NCBI GenBank assembly: GCA_028709985.1
Contig: JAQUTB010000004.1
Span: 1-15,767 of the forward strand
DNA length: 15,767 nucleotides
Direction of reading: 5' to 3'
Source of the DNA: Dethiosulfovibrio sp.
GTDB lineage: Bacteria; Synergistota; Synergistia; Synergistales; Dethiosulfovibrionaceae
In this document: piece after piece, positions 1-5,910 of the stretch
Layout of the letters: each line of letters begins with the position of its first letter
Position numbering within the stretch: the stretch's first letter is position 1
Made by a program: the position numbers and the translations under genes
Notes under the pieces: generated by a model
Told to the model about the DNA's origin: nothing
Databases searched by the model: none
The model's input: only the letters and a program-made list of their open reading frames with translations

Positions 1-1
1 G

Positions 2-790
2 GATGATGGCTATCATCGCTTGGTGTCGGTGTTCAAAAAGCTCCCGCCGCTGGAGCGGCTTTCCCTATCTCCCTCGCTCGAGGGTCGTGACGGGGTTGAC
101 GTGATAGGCGCGGAGGTCAAGGGCGTAAATCTTGTCCAAAAGGTGTTCGATATGTTGAGAGGGGGCGGGGTCTCGATCCCTCCTCTTTTCGTGTCCATAT
201 CCAAGGCCGTTCCCCCTGGGACCGGCCTTGGAGCTGGAACAGGAAACGGGGCGGCGGCCTTTGCCTGGGCCAGGGACGTCTTTGGTTTTGACCCAGGGAC
301 ATTTGATCTTGCCTCTTTGGGGGCGGACCTTCCGTTCTTGGCCTCCGACGAGGATATTTCCTTGGTCTCCGGGATCGGAGAGGTCTTTTCGCCTGTGGAG
401 GACGTCGATCTCAAAGCGGTCCTCATCGTTCCTGTATGGAGATGTGGCACGGTGGAGTCCTTCGGCGTGTTGGACAATTTCTATTCTCCTGGACCTTGGC
501 CTATGTCCGAGCTTGAGGCCAAGGAGGAGGCTCTGGAAGTCCTGAGAAGGCTGAGAGAGCACGAAAAAGTCGGTCTTTTGCCGAACGATTTCGTGCGTCC
601 CCTTGTTGAACGTCATCACGGCTACTCCGATATATTCTCCGCCTGCGATTCTTCCGGGGCTATCGCCTGGGGTGTCAGCGGAAGCGGGAGCTCCGTGTTT
701 GCCCTTTATCGCCCCGATAAAGCCCCATCAGGATCGGTAAGCGTCTTCAGTAAAATTAGCTGCATTGAAAAAATTATATTTTTGGAGTGA
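2..790 (+). CDS. ispE: 4-diphosphocytidyl-2-C-methyl-D-erythritol kinase, 5' end missing
   Basis: This is a GHMP-family kinase that phosphorylates the 2-hydroxyl of CDP-methylerythritol with ATP in the cytosolic non-mevalonate isoprenoid pathway. The open frame runs to the left window edge. The first visible residues, DDGYHRL, match the family's DGYHxL segment, so roughly 25 N-terminal residues, including the catalytic lysine region, lie outside the window. The TTG at 20 is internal, not a start. The glycine-rich nucleotide loop reads PPGTGLGAGTGNGAA, slightly divergent from the usual GLGGGSS. GADLPF carries the aspartate expected to be catalytic, and SGSGSSVFAL near the C terminus is GHMP motif 3. 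The next gene is purR, 10 bases downstream, the same neighbour as in Bacillus. The family assignment is firm; IspE rather than another GHMP kinase is supported by GADLPF, the DGYH segment and the synteny. Confidence 0.82.
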   Translation, partial: DDGYHRLVSVFKKLPPLERLSLSPSLEGRDGVDVIGAEVKGVNLVQKVFDMLRGGGVSIPPLFVSISKAVPPGTGLGAGTGNGAAAFAWARDVFGFDPGTFDLASLGADLPFLASDEDISLVSGIGEVFSPVEDVDLKAVLIVPVWRCGTVESFGVLDNFYSPGPWPMSELEAKEEALEVLRRLREHEKVGLLPNDFVRPLVERHHGYSDIFSACDSSGAIAWGVSGSGSSVFALYRPDKAPSGSVSVFSKISCIEKIIFLE

Positions 791-800
791 TGGTTTTCCT

Positions 801-1592
801 ATGAGGGGAAATAAAACCGACAGATTGATCAGGATAGCCTCCAGGCTCCTGACCTGTCCTTCGGGGCAACTTTCTTTGACCTCGCTTGCTGAGGACTTTG
901 AGGTATCCAAGACGGTCATCAGCGACGATATATCGGTCATAGATAGGTCTATAGAGCTTGAGGGGCTGGGCCGTATAAAGGTCGACAGAGGAAGATCTGG
1001 CGGGGCCTCTTTTGTTCCTCATATGTCCGAGGAGTACAGAAGGAGCTTCCTCTCTGAGATCTCCCAGACTCTATCCCAGCAGGACAGGCTTCTTCCAAGC
1101 GGATTGATCTACTATAGCGATATACTTTTCAACCCTACCTATGCCTGGAAGCTGGGCCTGGCTCTCGCCTCCGACTTTTACGATAAGTATCCCGATGTCG
1201 TTGTTACATCGGAGGTTAAGGGTATCCCCTTGGGGATGGCCACGGCACAGATATTAGGTGTCCCTCTAGCCGTATGTAGGTTCAGGAATAGGGCTAGCGA
1301 TGGTCCTGCCGTCTGCGTTCATTTCGCAACCCAGACAGGTGATGTCAGGGCTATGTACATGGGGACCAAGCAGATCGCTCAGGGAAGCCGGATCCTGATA
1401 ATCGACGACTTCATGAGGGGTGGAAGCACCGCCTCAGGAATGTGCCAGGTTGTCAACGAGTTCAAGGCCGATATGGTCGGAATAGGGGTCTTCATAGCGT
1501 CCAAGGAGCCGGTTAAGAAAGCGGTCGACAGGTATTCTTCGTTGCTTTCCCTGAATATGTCAGGGGAGGGTCCTAGGGTCGTCCCCTCTTGA
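801..1592 (+). CDS. purR: PurR-type purine operon regulator (PRPP-binding)
   Basis: This encodes a 263-residue cytosolic DNA-binding regulator of the Bacillus PurR family. In Bacillus the protein represses purine synthesis genes and is released by PRPP. Residues 1-73 resemble the family's winged-helix domain. Residues 74-263 form a phosphoribosyltransferase-like domain whose PRPP loop, ILIIDDFMRGGST, lies at about 198-210. GIPLG at 141-145 is also typical. I chose the ATG at 801 because GGAGTGA at 784-790 precedes it by 10 bases and MRGNKTDRLIRI aligns with the Bacillus N terminus; an in-frame TTG at 765 would add 12 residues with no family counterpart. The SD includes the ispE stop codon, which suggests coupling. 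The AT-rich patch at 751-783 could hold a weak promoter, but no -35/-10 pair is clear. Its target genes in this organism are unknown. Confidence 0.9.
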   Translation: MRGNKTDRLIRIASRLLTCPSGQLSLTSLAEDFEVSKTVISDDISVIDRSIELEGLGRIKVDRGRSGGASFVPHMSEEYRRSFLSEISQTLSQQDRLLPSGLIYYSDILFNPTYAWKLGLALASDFYDKYPDVVVTSEVKGIPLGMATAQILGVPLAVCRFRNRASDGPAVCVHFATQTGDVRAMYMGTKQIAQGSRILIIDDFMRGGSTASGMCQVVNEFKADMVGIGVFIASKEPVKKAVDRYSSLLSLNMSGEGPRVVPS

Positions 1593-1599
1593 TTGTATA

Positions 1600-1648
1600 C
1601 ACAGTGTTTGACGTCCCGAGGACAATGGTATAGAATGCCTTCACTGTG
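1600..1648. repeat. 7-bp inverted repeat flanking the ferredoxin promoter
   Basis: CACAGTG at 1600-1606 and CACTGTG at 1642-1648 are exact reverse complements. They lie just outside the -35 element and just downstream of the likely transcription start. The arrangement could be a split operator or a chance match; a 7-bp pair within a 70-base spacer is not rare. Confidence 0.3.
1608..1636 (+). promoter_or_regulatory. sigma-70-type promoter of the ferredoxin gene
   Basis: TTGACG at 1608-1613 and TAGAAT at 1631-1636 are separated by 17 bases. Transcription should begin near 1643, leaving a leader of about 20 bases with the GAGGGGG Shine-Dalgarno sequence immediately ahead of the ATG at 1662. The purR stop is only 16 bases upstream of the -35 element, so read-through from purR is also possible. 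Confidence 0.8.
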
Positions 1649-1661
1649 AGGGGGTGCCTTT

Positions 1662-1844
1662 ATGCGTGTCGTTATAGAAGGTGAAAGATGCATCGGATGT
1701 GGTGTGTGTGTGCAGATTTGTCCAGATGCCTTTACCCTTGACGAGACCCGAGGGATAGCTAGGGTTATCCGTCCTGAGGGGGCTCGGTGTGTTCTGGATG
1801 CCAGGGATAGCTGCCCTGTTTCCTGCATAATCGTCGAGGAGTAG
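1662..1844 (+). CDS. Small [4Fe-4S] ferredoxin, Thermotoga type
   Basis: This encodes a 60-residue soluble electron carrier. C10, C13 and C16 (CIGCGVC) together with C51 of SCP are the expected ligands of a single [4Fe-4S] cluster. C20 (ICPDAF) and C43 sit where the 60-residue Thermotoga maritima ferredoxin has a disulfide in place of a second cluster, and length and spacing match that protein. One extra cysteine, C55, four residues after C51, has no counterpart in the Thermotoga protein as I recall it. The strong promoter at 1608-1636 and the following tRNA promoter indicate a mostly monocistronic unit. Its redox partners cannot be read from the context; pyruvate or other 2-oxoacid ferredoxin oxidoreductases and hydrogenases are the usual ones in anaerobes. 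Confidence 0.93.
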   Translation: MRVVIEGERCIGCGVCVQICPDAFTLDETRGIARVIRPEGARCVLDARDSCPVSCIIVEE

Positions 1845-1862
1845 TTTTTTTAAAACTGCCTC

Positions 1863-1891
1863 TTGAAATGTGAGAGAGTAACAGGTATAAT
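1863..1891 (+). promoter_or_regulatory. sigma-70-type promoter of the tRNA gene
   Basis: TTGAAA at 1863-1868 and a perfect TATAAT at 1886-1891 are separated by 17 bases. The predicted transcription start, near 1898, is about six bases before the mature tRNA 5' end, leaving a very short leader for RNase P to remove. Confidence 0.85.
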
Positions 1892-1903
1892 CTTCGTCGT
1901 TCA

Positions 1904-1980
1904 GGGCCCATAGCTCAACTGGTCAGAGCCACCGGCTCATAACCGGAAGGTTCCAGGTTCGAGTCCTGGTGGGCCCACCA
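1904..1980 (+). tRNA. tRNA with anticodon CAT (elongator Met, or Ile2)
   Basis: This is a 77-base tRNA with encoded CCA. The acceptor arm is GGGCCCA/TGGGCCC, the D arm GCTC/GAGC, the anticodon loop CTCATAA with CAT at 1938-1940, and the T arm CCAGG-TTCGAGT-CCTGG. A15 and T48 permit a Levitt pair. The anticodon stem ACCGG/CCGGA has four good pairs and an A27-A43 mismatch at its top. It is not the initiator: it has a paired G1-C72 end and lacks the three G-C pairs abutting the anticodon loop. CAT elongators and the isoleucine tRNA whose C34 becomes lysidine cannot be separated confidently by eye here, so the amino acid is Met or Ile. Promoter and terminator make it a stand-alone gene. Confidence 0.95.
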
Positions 1981-1987
1981 AGAGTTA

Positions 1988-2017
1988 AAGCCGTTCCTGC
2001 GGGAGCGGCTTTTTTTA
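1988..2017 (+). terminator. Rho-independent terminator of the tRNA unit
   Basis: AAGCCGTTCC at 1988-1997 pairs with GGAGCGGCTT at 2002-2011 (one T-G wobble) around the four-base loop TGCG. A run of T residues to 2016 follows directly. It begins eight bases after the tRNA CCA end. Confidence 0.93.
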
Positions 2018-2019
2018 TA

Positions 2020-2054
2020 TATAATCGTCGGAAAGTCCTTATAGATTGAGGAGG
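2020..2054 (+). promoter_or_regulatory. Possible -10 element and Shine-Dalgarno of the Nif3-family gene
   Basis: A perfect TATAAT hexamer at 2020-2025 lies 36 bases ahead of the start codon, and GAGGAGG at 2048-2054 is a strong ribosome binding site seven bases from the ATG. No -35 element is visible: the expected place falls inside the tRNA terminator hairpin. Because the terminator should block upstream transcription, a promoter is needed about here for the long gene run that follows. Confidence 0.4.
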
Positions 2055-2061
2055 TTTTCCA

Positions 2062-2835
2062 ATGAAAATAGACTGTTTTATGTCGTTAATTTCTTCCGTG
2101 GCCTCTCCTTCTTGGGCTGAGGCCTGGGACAACTGTGGGGTTACGGTAAGATCCAGGTCCGATTCTGTCGAAAAGATCGCGGTAGCCCTCGATCCATCTG
2201 TTGAGTCCGTCGTCATGGCTGAGTCTGAAGGGTGCGATTGTCTGCTGACTCATCATCCCCTGATATTCTCTCCCATCCGTAATCTGTCCTATAATGAACC
2301 GGTAGGCGCCACTTTGTACGAGCTTATCCTCAGGGAGATGTCGGCGATATGCTGCCATACCAACTGGGATAGTTCTCCCGTCGGGACCAACGTCTCCCTG
2401 GCTAAGGCCCTCGGCATGGAAGAGGTTAGCCCTTTGATCCCAGGCGGTAACGGTAGTTGGGGAGACGGCGCCGTCGGAGAGATAGGGCCTCTACCTATTG
2501 ACGATCTCCTGGAGCTCTTGAGGGCCAGGTGGGGAGTCTCCTTCTCCAGGGCCTGGGGAAATCCGGGCGACGTATCTCGAATCGCCATATGTGGCGGTTC
2601 CGGTGGGTCACTTTGGAGAAGCGCCCTGTCCTCCGGTGCTCAGGTTTATGTCACTGCGGATTTGAAATATCACGATGTCCAGGATGCCCTTTTTTCGGGG
2701 CTTTCGTTGATCCAGCTGGATCACGGAGAGATGGAGTGGGCTACGATGGCGGACCTCGCGGCGAACGTGTCCCGTGTCTCCGGGCTTGAGACGGTTTTGT
2801 TGCCTATCTCAACCTTATCGAGGTCTATTTTTTAG
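2062..2835 (+). CDS. Nif3-like dinuclear metal-centre protein (YbgI/DUF34 family)
   Basis: This encodes a 257-residue protein of the Nif3/YbgI family. Members form toroidal hexamers with a two-metal site; their reaction is unsettled, although the family is often labelled GTP cyclohydrolase I type 2. Likely metal ligands are H64 and H65 in THHPLIF, D103 in CHTNWD, and H221 with E225 in DHGEMEW. The last motif keeps the H-x3-E spacing, but the surrounding residues differ from the usual DxGHxxxE. ICGGSGGSL at about 176-184 is a family signature. The length matches the compact form without the PII-like insert found in Bacillus YqfO. The ATG follows a strong GAGGAGG. It is the first gene of the long run, and trpS starts 30 bases after its stop. 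Confidence 0.88.
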   Translation: MKIDCFMSLISSVASPSWAEAWDNCGVTVRSRSDSVEKIAVALDPSVESVVMAESEGCDCLLTHHPLIFSPIRNLSYNEPVGATLYELILREMSAICCHTNWDSSPVGTNVSLAKALGMEEVSPLIPGGNGSWGDGAVGEIGPLPIDDLLELLRARWGVSFSRAWGNPGDVSRIAICGGSGGSLWRSALSSGAQVYVTADLKYHDVQDALFSGLSLIQLDHGEMEWATMADLAANVSRVSGLETVLLPISTLSRSIF

Positions 2836-2846
2836 GGGTCTTTATT

Positions 2847-2868
2847 AAGGGGGAACTATGTAATCATG
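2847..2868 (+). promoter_or_regulatory. trpS translation start region with an ATG-TAA start-stop
   Basis: AAGGGGG at 2847-2853 is followed four bases later by ATG-TAA at 2858-2863 and then, two bases on, by the trpS ATG at 2866. The SD is better spaced for the start-stop codon pair than for the trpS start, which is 12 bases away. Ribosomes could initiate on the minimal frame, terminate, and restart on trpS. Confidence 0.45.
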
Positions 2869-3867
2869 GAAAAAAGGGTCTTCAGCGGAATGAGGCCAAC
2901 TGGAAAGCTTCACCTGGGCCATATGGCAGGGGCTCTGACTAACTGGATGAAGCTTCAGGAGGATAGCGCTTATAGCTGTTTTTACGGTATAGTGGACTGG
3001 CACGCCATGATGTCCGATTACGCCAACAGCTCTGTGATCAGCGAAAACTGTAGAGAGGTGATGTTGGACTGGCTTGCCGTGGGTTTGGATCCTGAAAAAT
3101 CGACCATATTCATCCAGTCCCACGTGCCGGAGCATGCTGAGCTCTCCTTGGCCCTTGGGATGATAACCCCCTTAGGATGGCTCCAGAGAAACCCTACATA
3201 CAAGGAACAGATAATCAACATCCAGAACAAAGACCTCAGCAACTTCGGCTTTTTGGGCTATCCCGTCCTGATGGCTGCCGATATATTGCTTTACAGGTCC
3301 AACGTGGTTCCGGTGGGTGAGGATCAGTCCGCCCATCTGGAGATAACCAGGGAGATAGCCAGGAGGTTTAACCACTTCTACGGCGAGATATTTCCAGAGC
3401 CCGAGACCCTTCTGACTCCAACGCCCAAGGTCCCAGGTACCGACGGCAGAAAAATGAGCAAGTCCTACGGAAACAGCATCAACATATCCGATAACGAGAA
3501 AGAGATGTGGGATAAGCTTCGTACTATGGTAACCGATCCTGCCAGGCAGAGAAAGACCGACCCGGGCGATCCTGCGAAGTGCCCGGTCTGGGATATTCAC
3601 AAGGTTTTCAACGGAGATCACGACGAGATGGAGGAGCTCAGTGCGGGATGTCTCTCTGGTACCATAGGGTGTGTGCAGTGTAAAAAAGCCCTTAAGGAGC
3701 ACGTTGTCGCTATGATGAACCCGATTTGGGAGCGCAGAGCGCGCTACGAGGCGGAGCAGGATAGCCTTGAGGATGTACTCAGAGAGGGCGCGAAAAAGGC
3801 CAGAAAGACGGCCAAGGAGACGATGGACGCCGTGCTCTCGGGCATAGGGTTTGTCCCTAGGCTTTAG
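2866..3867 (+). CDS. trpS: Tryptophanyl-tRNA synthetase, iron-sulfur cluster type
   Basis: This class I synthetase charges tRNA-Trp with tryptophan using ATP in the cytosol. The 333-residue length is normal for bacterial TrpRS. The HIGH motif is HLGH at 16-19, and KMSKS is at 196-200. GMRPTGKLHLGH at the N terminus and GEDQSAHLE at 151-159 are family signatures. C239, C262, C269 and C272 show exactly the C-x22-C-x6-C-x2-C spacing known from the Thermotoga maritima enzyme, where these cysteines hold a [4Fe-4S] cluster near the anticodon-binding region. Cluster binding here is therefore a strong inference. The ATG at 2866 is the only start compatible with the conserved N terminus. There is no room for a T-box or trp leader in the 30-base spacer, so any control of this gene probably acts at the start region or at an upstream promoter. 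Confidence 0.96.
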   Translation: MEKRVFSGMRPTGKLHLGHMAGALTNWMKLQEDSAYSCFYGIVDWHAMMSDYANSSVISENCREVMLDWLAVGLDPEKSTIFIQSHVPEHAELSLALGMITPLGWLQRNPTYKEQIINIQNKDLSNFGFLGYPVLMAADILLYRSNVVPVGEDQSAHLEITREIARRFNHFYGEIFPEPETLLTPTPKVPGTDGRKMSKSYGNSINISDNEKEMWDKLRTMVTDPARQRKTDPGDPAKCPVWDIHKVFNGDHDEMEELSAGCLSGTIGCVQCKKALKEHVVAMMNPIWERRARYEAEQDSLEDVLREGAKKARKTAKETMDAVLSGIGFVPRL

Positions 3868-3894
3868 TGAAGAGGAGCCGGGGGGCCGTCTCCT

Positions 3895-4635
3895 ATGATT
3901 CAGATAGAGGTAGAGGGATTCTCCGGGCCTCTGGATCTCCTGTGTCACCTGATAGAGAGCAGGGAGCTCGACGTCTCCAGGATCAGCGTCTCCCAGATAG
4001 TCCGTGTATACGGCGCGTACCATTCTCGCAAGGGGGAGCTCCCCATCGAGGTGGTAGCTGACTTTCTGGTTCAGGCCGCCAGCTTAGTGCTCGAAAAAGC
4101 CATAGCTCTGGCTCCAAGGGTCTTAGATGATGCGGAGTGGGAGGATGTGGTTATCGACGATGACGATCCCCACGAGGACCTGGAGGGTATCCTTGAGAGG
4201 TATAAGCCCTACAGAAAAGCTGCTATGGTCCTGGCCAATCTACAGATAGAGTGGTCTAAGAGGTCTTTCAGGTCCCCTTATCCCATGCCACCTCGGTACG
4301 ATATATGCGATCTTTACTCTCTGTCCTCACTGTGGTGGGGGCTGATGAAGGGACACAGGGATAGGCAGGATGATCTGTGGCTTGACGATTCCTTTGCTGC
4401 GGTTCCTCCCCCGATCCCGGAGGAGATTCAGGTGGAGAAAAAAATGGACGGGATAATGTCCGCTCTCGTCCCAGAGGGGGTTTTTCTCTCTCTTCTGCTA
4501 AATGGAGAGGGAGGGATATCCTCCCTGATAGTAACGATTCTGGCCCTCCTGGAGCTGTCTCGAAAGGACATGGTGCGTTTGGAACAGAAGGAGATGTTCG
4601 GCGATGTCTGTATCTACCCTCAAATCACCGGATAA
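3895..4635 (+). CDS. scpA: Segregation and condensation protein A (kleisin)
   Basis: ScpA is the kleisin subunit that, with ScpB, bridges the SMC ATPase heads in chromosome condensation and segregation. The 246 residues show the N-terminal helical SMC-neck binding region beginning GFSGPLDLLCHLIESRELDVSRI in pieces at about 8-30, an acidic linker around 85-100, and a C-terminal winged helix (VTILALLELSRKDMVRL then FGDVCIYP). The ATG at 3895 is forced: a TGA in frame at 3868-3870 leaves no other start. The likely SD is the G-run at 3880-3885, or GAGGAG at 3872-3877, which is 17 bases away. The spacer could fold weakly (GGAG at 3874-3877 with CTCC at 3890-3893). It overlaps scpB by 32 bases, so coupled translation of the two partners is likely. 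No smc gene lies in the window. Confidence 0.93.
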   Translation: MIQIEVEGFSGPLDLLCHLIESRELDVSRISVSQIVRVYGAYHSRKGELPIEVVADFLVQAASLVLEKAIALAPRVLDDAEWEDVVIDDDDPHEDLEGILERYKPYRKAAMVLANLQIEWSKRSFRSPYPMPPRYDICDLYSLSSLWWGLMKGHRDRQDDLWLDDSFAAVPPPIPEEIQVEKKMDGIMSALVPEGVFLSLLLNGEGGISSLIVTILALLELSRKDMVRLEQKEMFGDVCIYPQITG

Positions 4636-5179
4636 GGATCTTATCAAGCAGGTAGAGGCGGTGCTCTTTGTGGCCTCCGACGGTGCTTTGATAGATCAGA
4701 TTGCTTCCTCCGTAGGGGTGGATTCCGACAGGGTTTTGGCTGCTGTCGAGTCCTTGGCGAAAATCTACTCCGATGGAGGGCACGGCCTCGAGGTCGTTTT
4801 TCTCGGCGGAAGATGGCATATCTGCACCACTCCCGATACGTCCGATTCTGTGACCAGCTTCAGGGAAAGCAACGAAAGGGAAAATATAAGATTAAGCAAG
4901 GCGGCTTTGGAGACTTTGGCCGTAATAGCTTATAATCAACCTGTAACTAGGTCGGAAGTCGAGGAAATTCGTGGTGTTCGTTGTGAGAGGGTGATAGATA
5001 CCCTACTGACGCACGGGATAATCCGCATATCCGGCAGAAAAAAAAGCACCGGTTCGCCCCTTCTCTACAGGACCGGAGAGGCTTTTTTGAGGGTCTTTGG
5101 TCTAGGTGCCATATCAGACCTCCCTACGGTGAGGGAGATAGAGGAGCTAAGGTCCTGTGGGGAGGGGGTTGAAGGATGA
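4604..5179 (+). CDS. scpB: Segregation and condensation protein B
   Basis: ScpB dimerises and binds the centre of ScpA in the SMC-ScpAB condensin. The 191-residue protein has two winged-helix domains. The first begins LIKQVEAVLFVASDGALI at about residues 13-30. The second includes LSKAALETLAVIAYNQPVTRSEVEEIRGV, in the middle of the protein, the most conserved stretch of the family. The ATG at 4604 lies inside scpA and has AAGGAG at 4588-4593 ten bases upstream. The stop codon overlaps the rluB start as ATGA at 5176-5179. The scpA-scpB-rluB order is common in Firmicutes and related lineages. Confidence 0.95.
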   Translation: MSVSTLKSPDKDLIKQVEAVLFVASDGALIDQIASSVGVDSDRVLAAVESLAKIYSDGGHGLEVVFLGGRWHICTTPDTSDSVTSFRESNERENIRLSKAALETLAVIAYNQPVTRSEVEEIRGVRCERVIDTLLTHGIIRISGRKKSTGSPLLYRTGEAFLRVFGLGAISDLPTVREIEELRSCGEGVEG

Positions 5180-5889
5180 GGCTTAACCGTTACTTGGCTC
5201 TGTGTGGTGTGGCTTCAAGGAGGGGATCCGAGGCGATAATCGCCGAGGGGAGGGTCTGTTTTGGTGGTGTCCCGGTGTTTGATCCAGCCATGGACGTCCA
5301 GCCAGGAGATGACGTCAAGGTCGACGGTCGCGCTTTGAGCCTTGAGAAGTCGGCCTATTTCGTCATAAACAAGCCTAAGGGATACGTGTGTGCCTCCTAC
5401 GATAGGTTCGATCCCACGGTTTTAGAGCTTATCCCTGACTCAGAGGGGCTGAGGCTCTATCCCGTCGGCCGATTGGACAAAAACAGCCAAGGGCTTCTCA
5501 TTCTCACCAACGATGGTGATTTTTGTAATCAGCTTATACACCCTAGTTCCGGCTACACCAAGACTTACGAGGTTCTTCTGGACGTCGCCCCAGGGGAGGA
5601 TGTGTTGTCCCTTTGGAGGGAGGGAGTTGTCCTCTCCGAGAGGCTTGTTAAGCCCCTGTCTCTAGAGGTCATGGACAAAGAACCTCAAGGCCGATGGCTA
5701 TCGATAGAGCTCAAAGAGGGCCTCAAAAGGGAGATCAGACTCATGGCTTCCTCTTTTTCTCTTTCCGTTCGTATCCTATTTCGGCGAAAAATTGGTAGAA
5801 TGGAGCTGAGGAAACTCAGATCAGGGCAATTTCGCTCCATGGAGCTTCAGGAGATGTGGCGGGCTATCCGTCAAGGAGGAATCGTCTAG
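5176..5889 (+). CDS. rluB: 23S rRNA pseudouridine synthase of the RsuA/RluB family
   Basis: This enzyme isomerises a specific uridine to pseudouridine in rRNA. The 237 residues comprise an N-terminal S4 RNA-binding domain (MRLNRYLALCGVASRRGSEA) and a catalytic domain. NKPKGYVCA lies at 65-73, and GRLDKNSQGLLILTNDG contains the catalytic aspartate D101. GLKREIRLM near 185 is the family's KReIRrM segment. Position after scpB is the usual place of RluB in Gram-positives, where it modifies the helix 89-93 region of 23S rRNA. RsuA or RluE specificity cannot be excluded from sequence alone. The ATG overlaps the scpB TGA, with AAGG just upstream, and coupling is likely. Confidence 0.9.
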   Translation: MRLNRYLALCGVASRRGSEAIIAEGRVCFGGVPVFDPAMDVQPGDDVKVDGRALSLEKSAYFVINKPKGYVCASYDRFDPTVLELIPDSEGLRLYPVGRLDKNSQGLLILTNDGDFCNQLIHPSSGYTKTYEVLLDVAPGEDVLSLWREGVVLSERLVKPLSLEVMDKEPQGRWLSIELKEGLKREIRLMASSFSLSVRILFRRKIGRMELRKLRSGQFRSMELQEMWRAIRQGGIV

Positions 5890-5910
5890 TTCAAGGCAGG
5901 AGATGGGTTT

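Noticed and set aside
201-231. Imperfect palindrome in ispE: 9 bp, one mismatch, 4 bp, 3-base loop
   Set aside because: It overlays the glycine-rich GHMP loop, where GC-rich codons make such matches likely; a 9-bp perfect arm is expected about once per window by chance.
581-586. CCGAAC hexamer resembling half a PurBox, upstream of purR
   Set aside because: It lies inside ispE, the flanks do not match, there is no paired second box, and a single hexamer is expected several times per window.
765-800. TTG start at 765 giving a 12-residue longer PurR
   Set aside because: The ATG at 801 has a proper SD and aligns with the family N terminus; the extension KKLYFWSDGFP overlaps ispE and has no counterpart.
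1843-1857. AGTTTT/AAAACT repeat after the ferredoxin stop as a terminator
   Set aside because: The stem is only A-T rich with a T loop and no GC base, and the T-run precedes rather than follows a stable hairpin.
1904-1980. Initiator tRNA-fMet
   Set aside because: The 1-72 pair is G-C, and the three consecutive G-C pairs next to the anticodon loop typical of initiators are missing.
3172-4023. Long minus-strand open frame opposite trpS (and others, for example 8768-9409)
   Set aside because: It mirrors a strongly supported plus-strand gene, has no recognisable domain and no SD; such frames are common opposite GC-rich coding sequence with biased codons.
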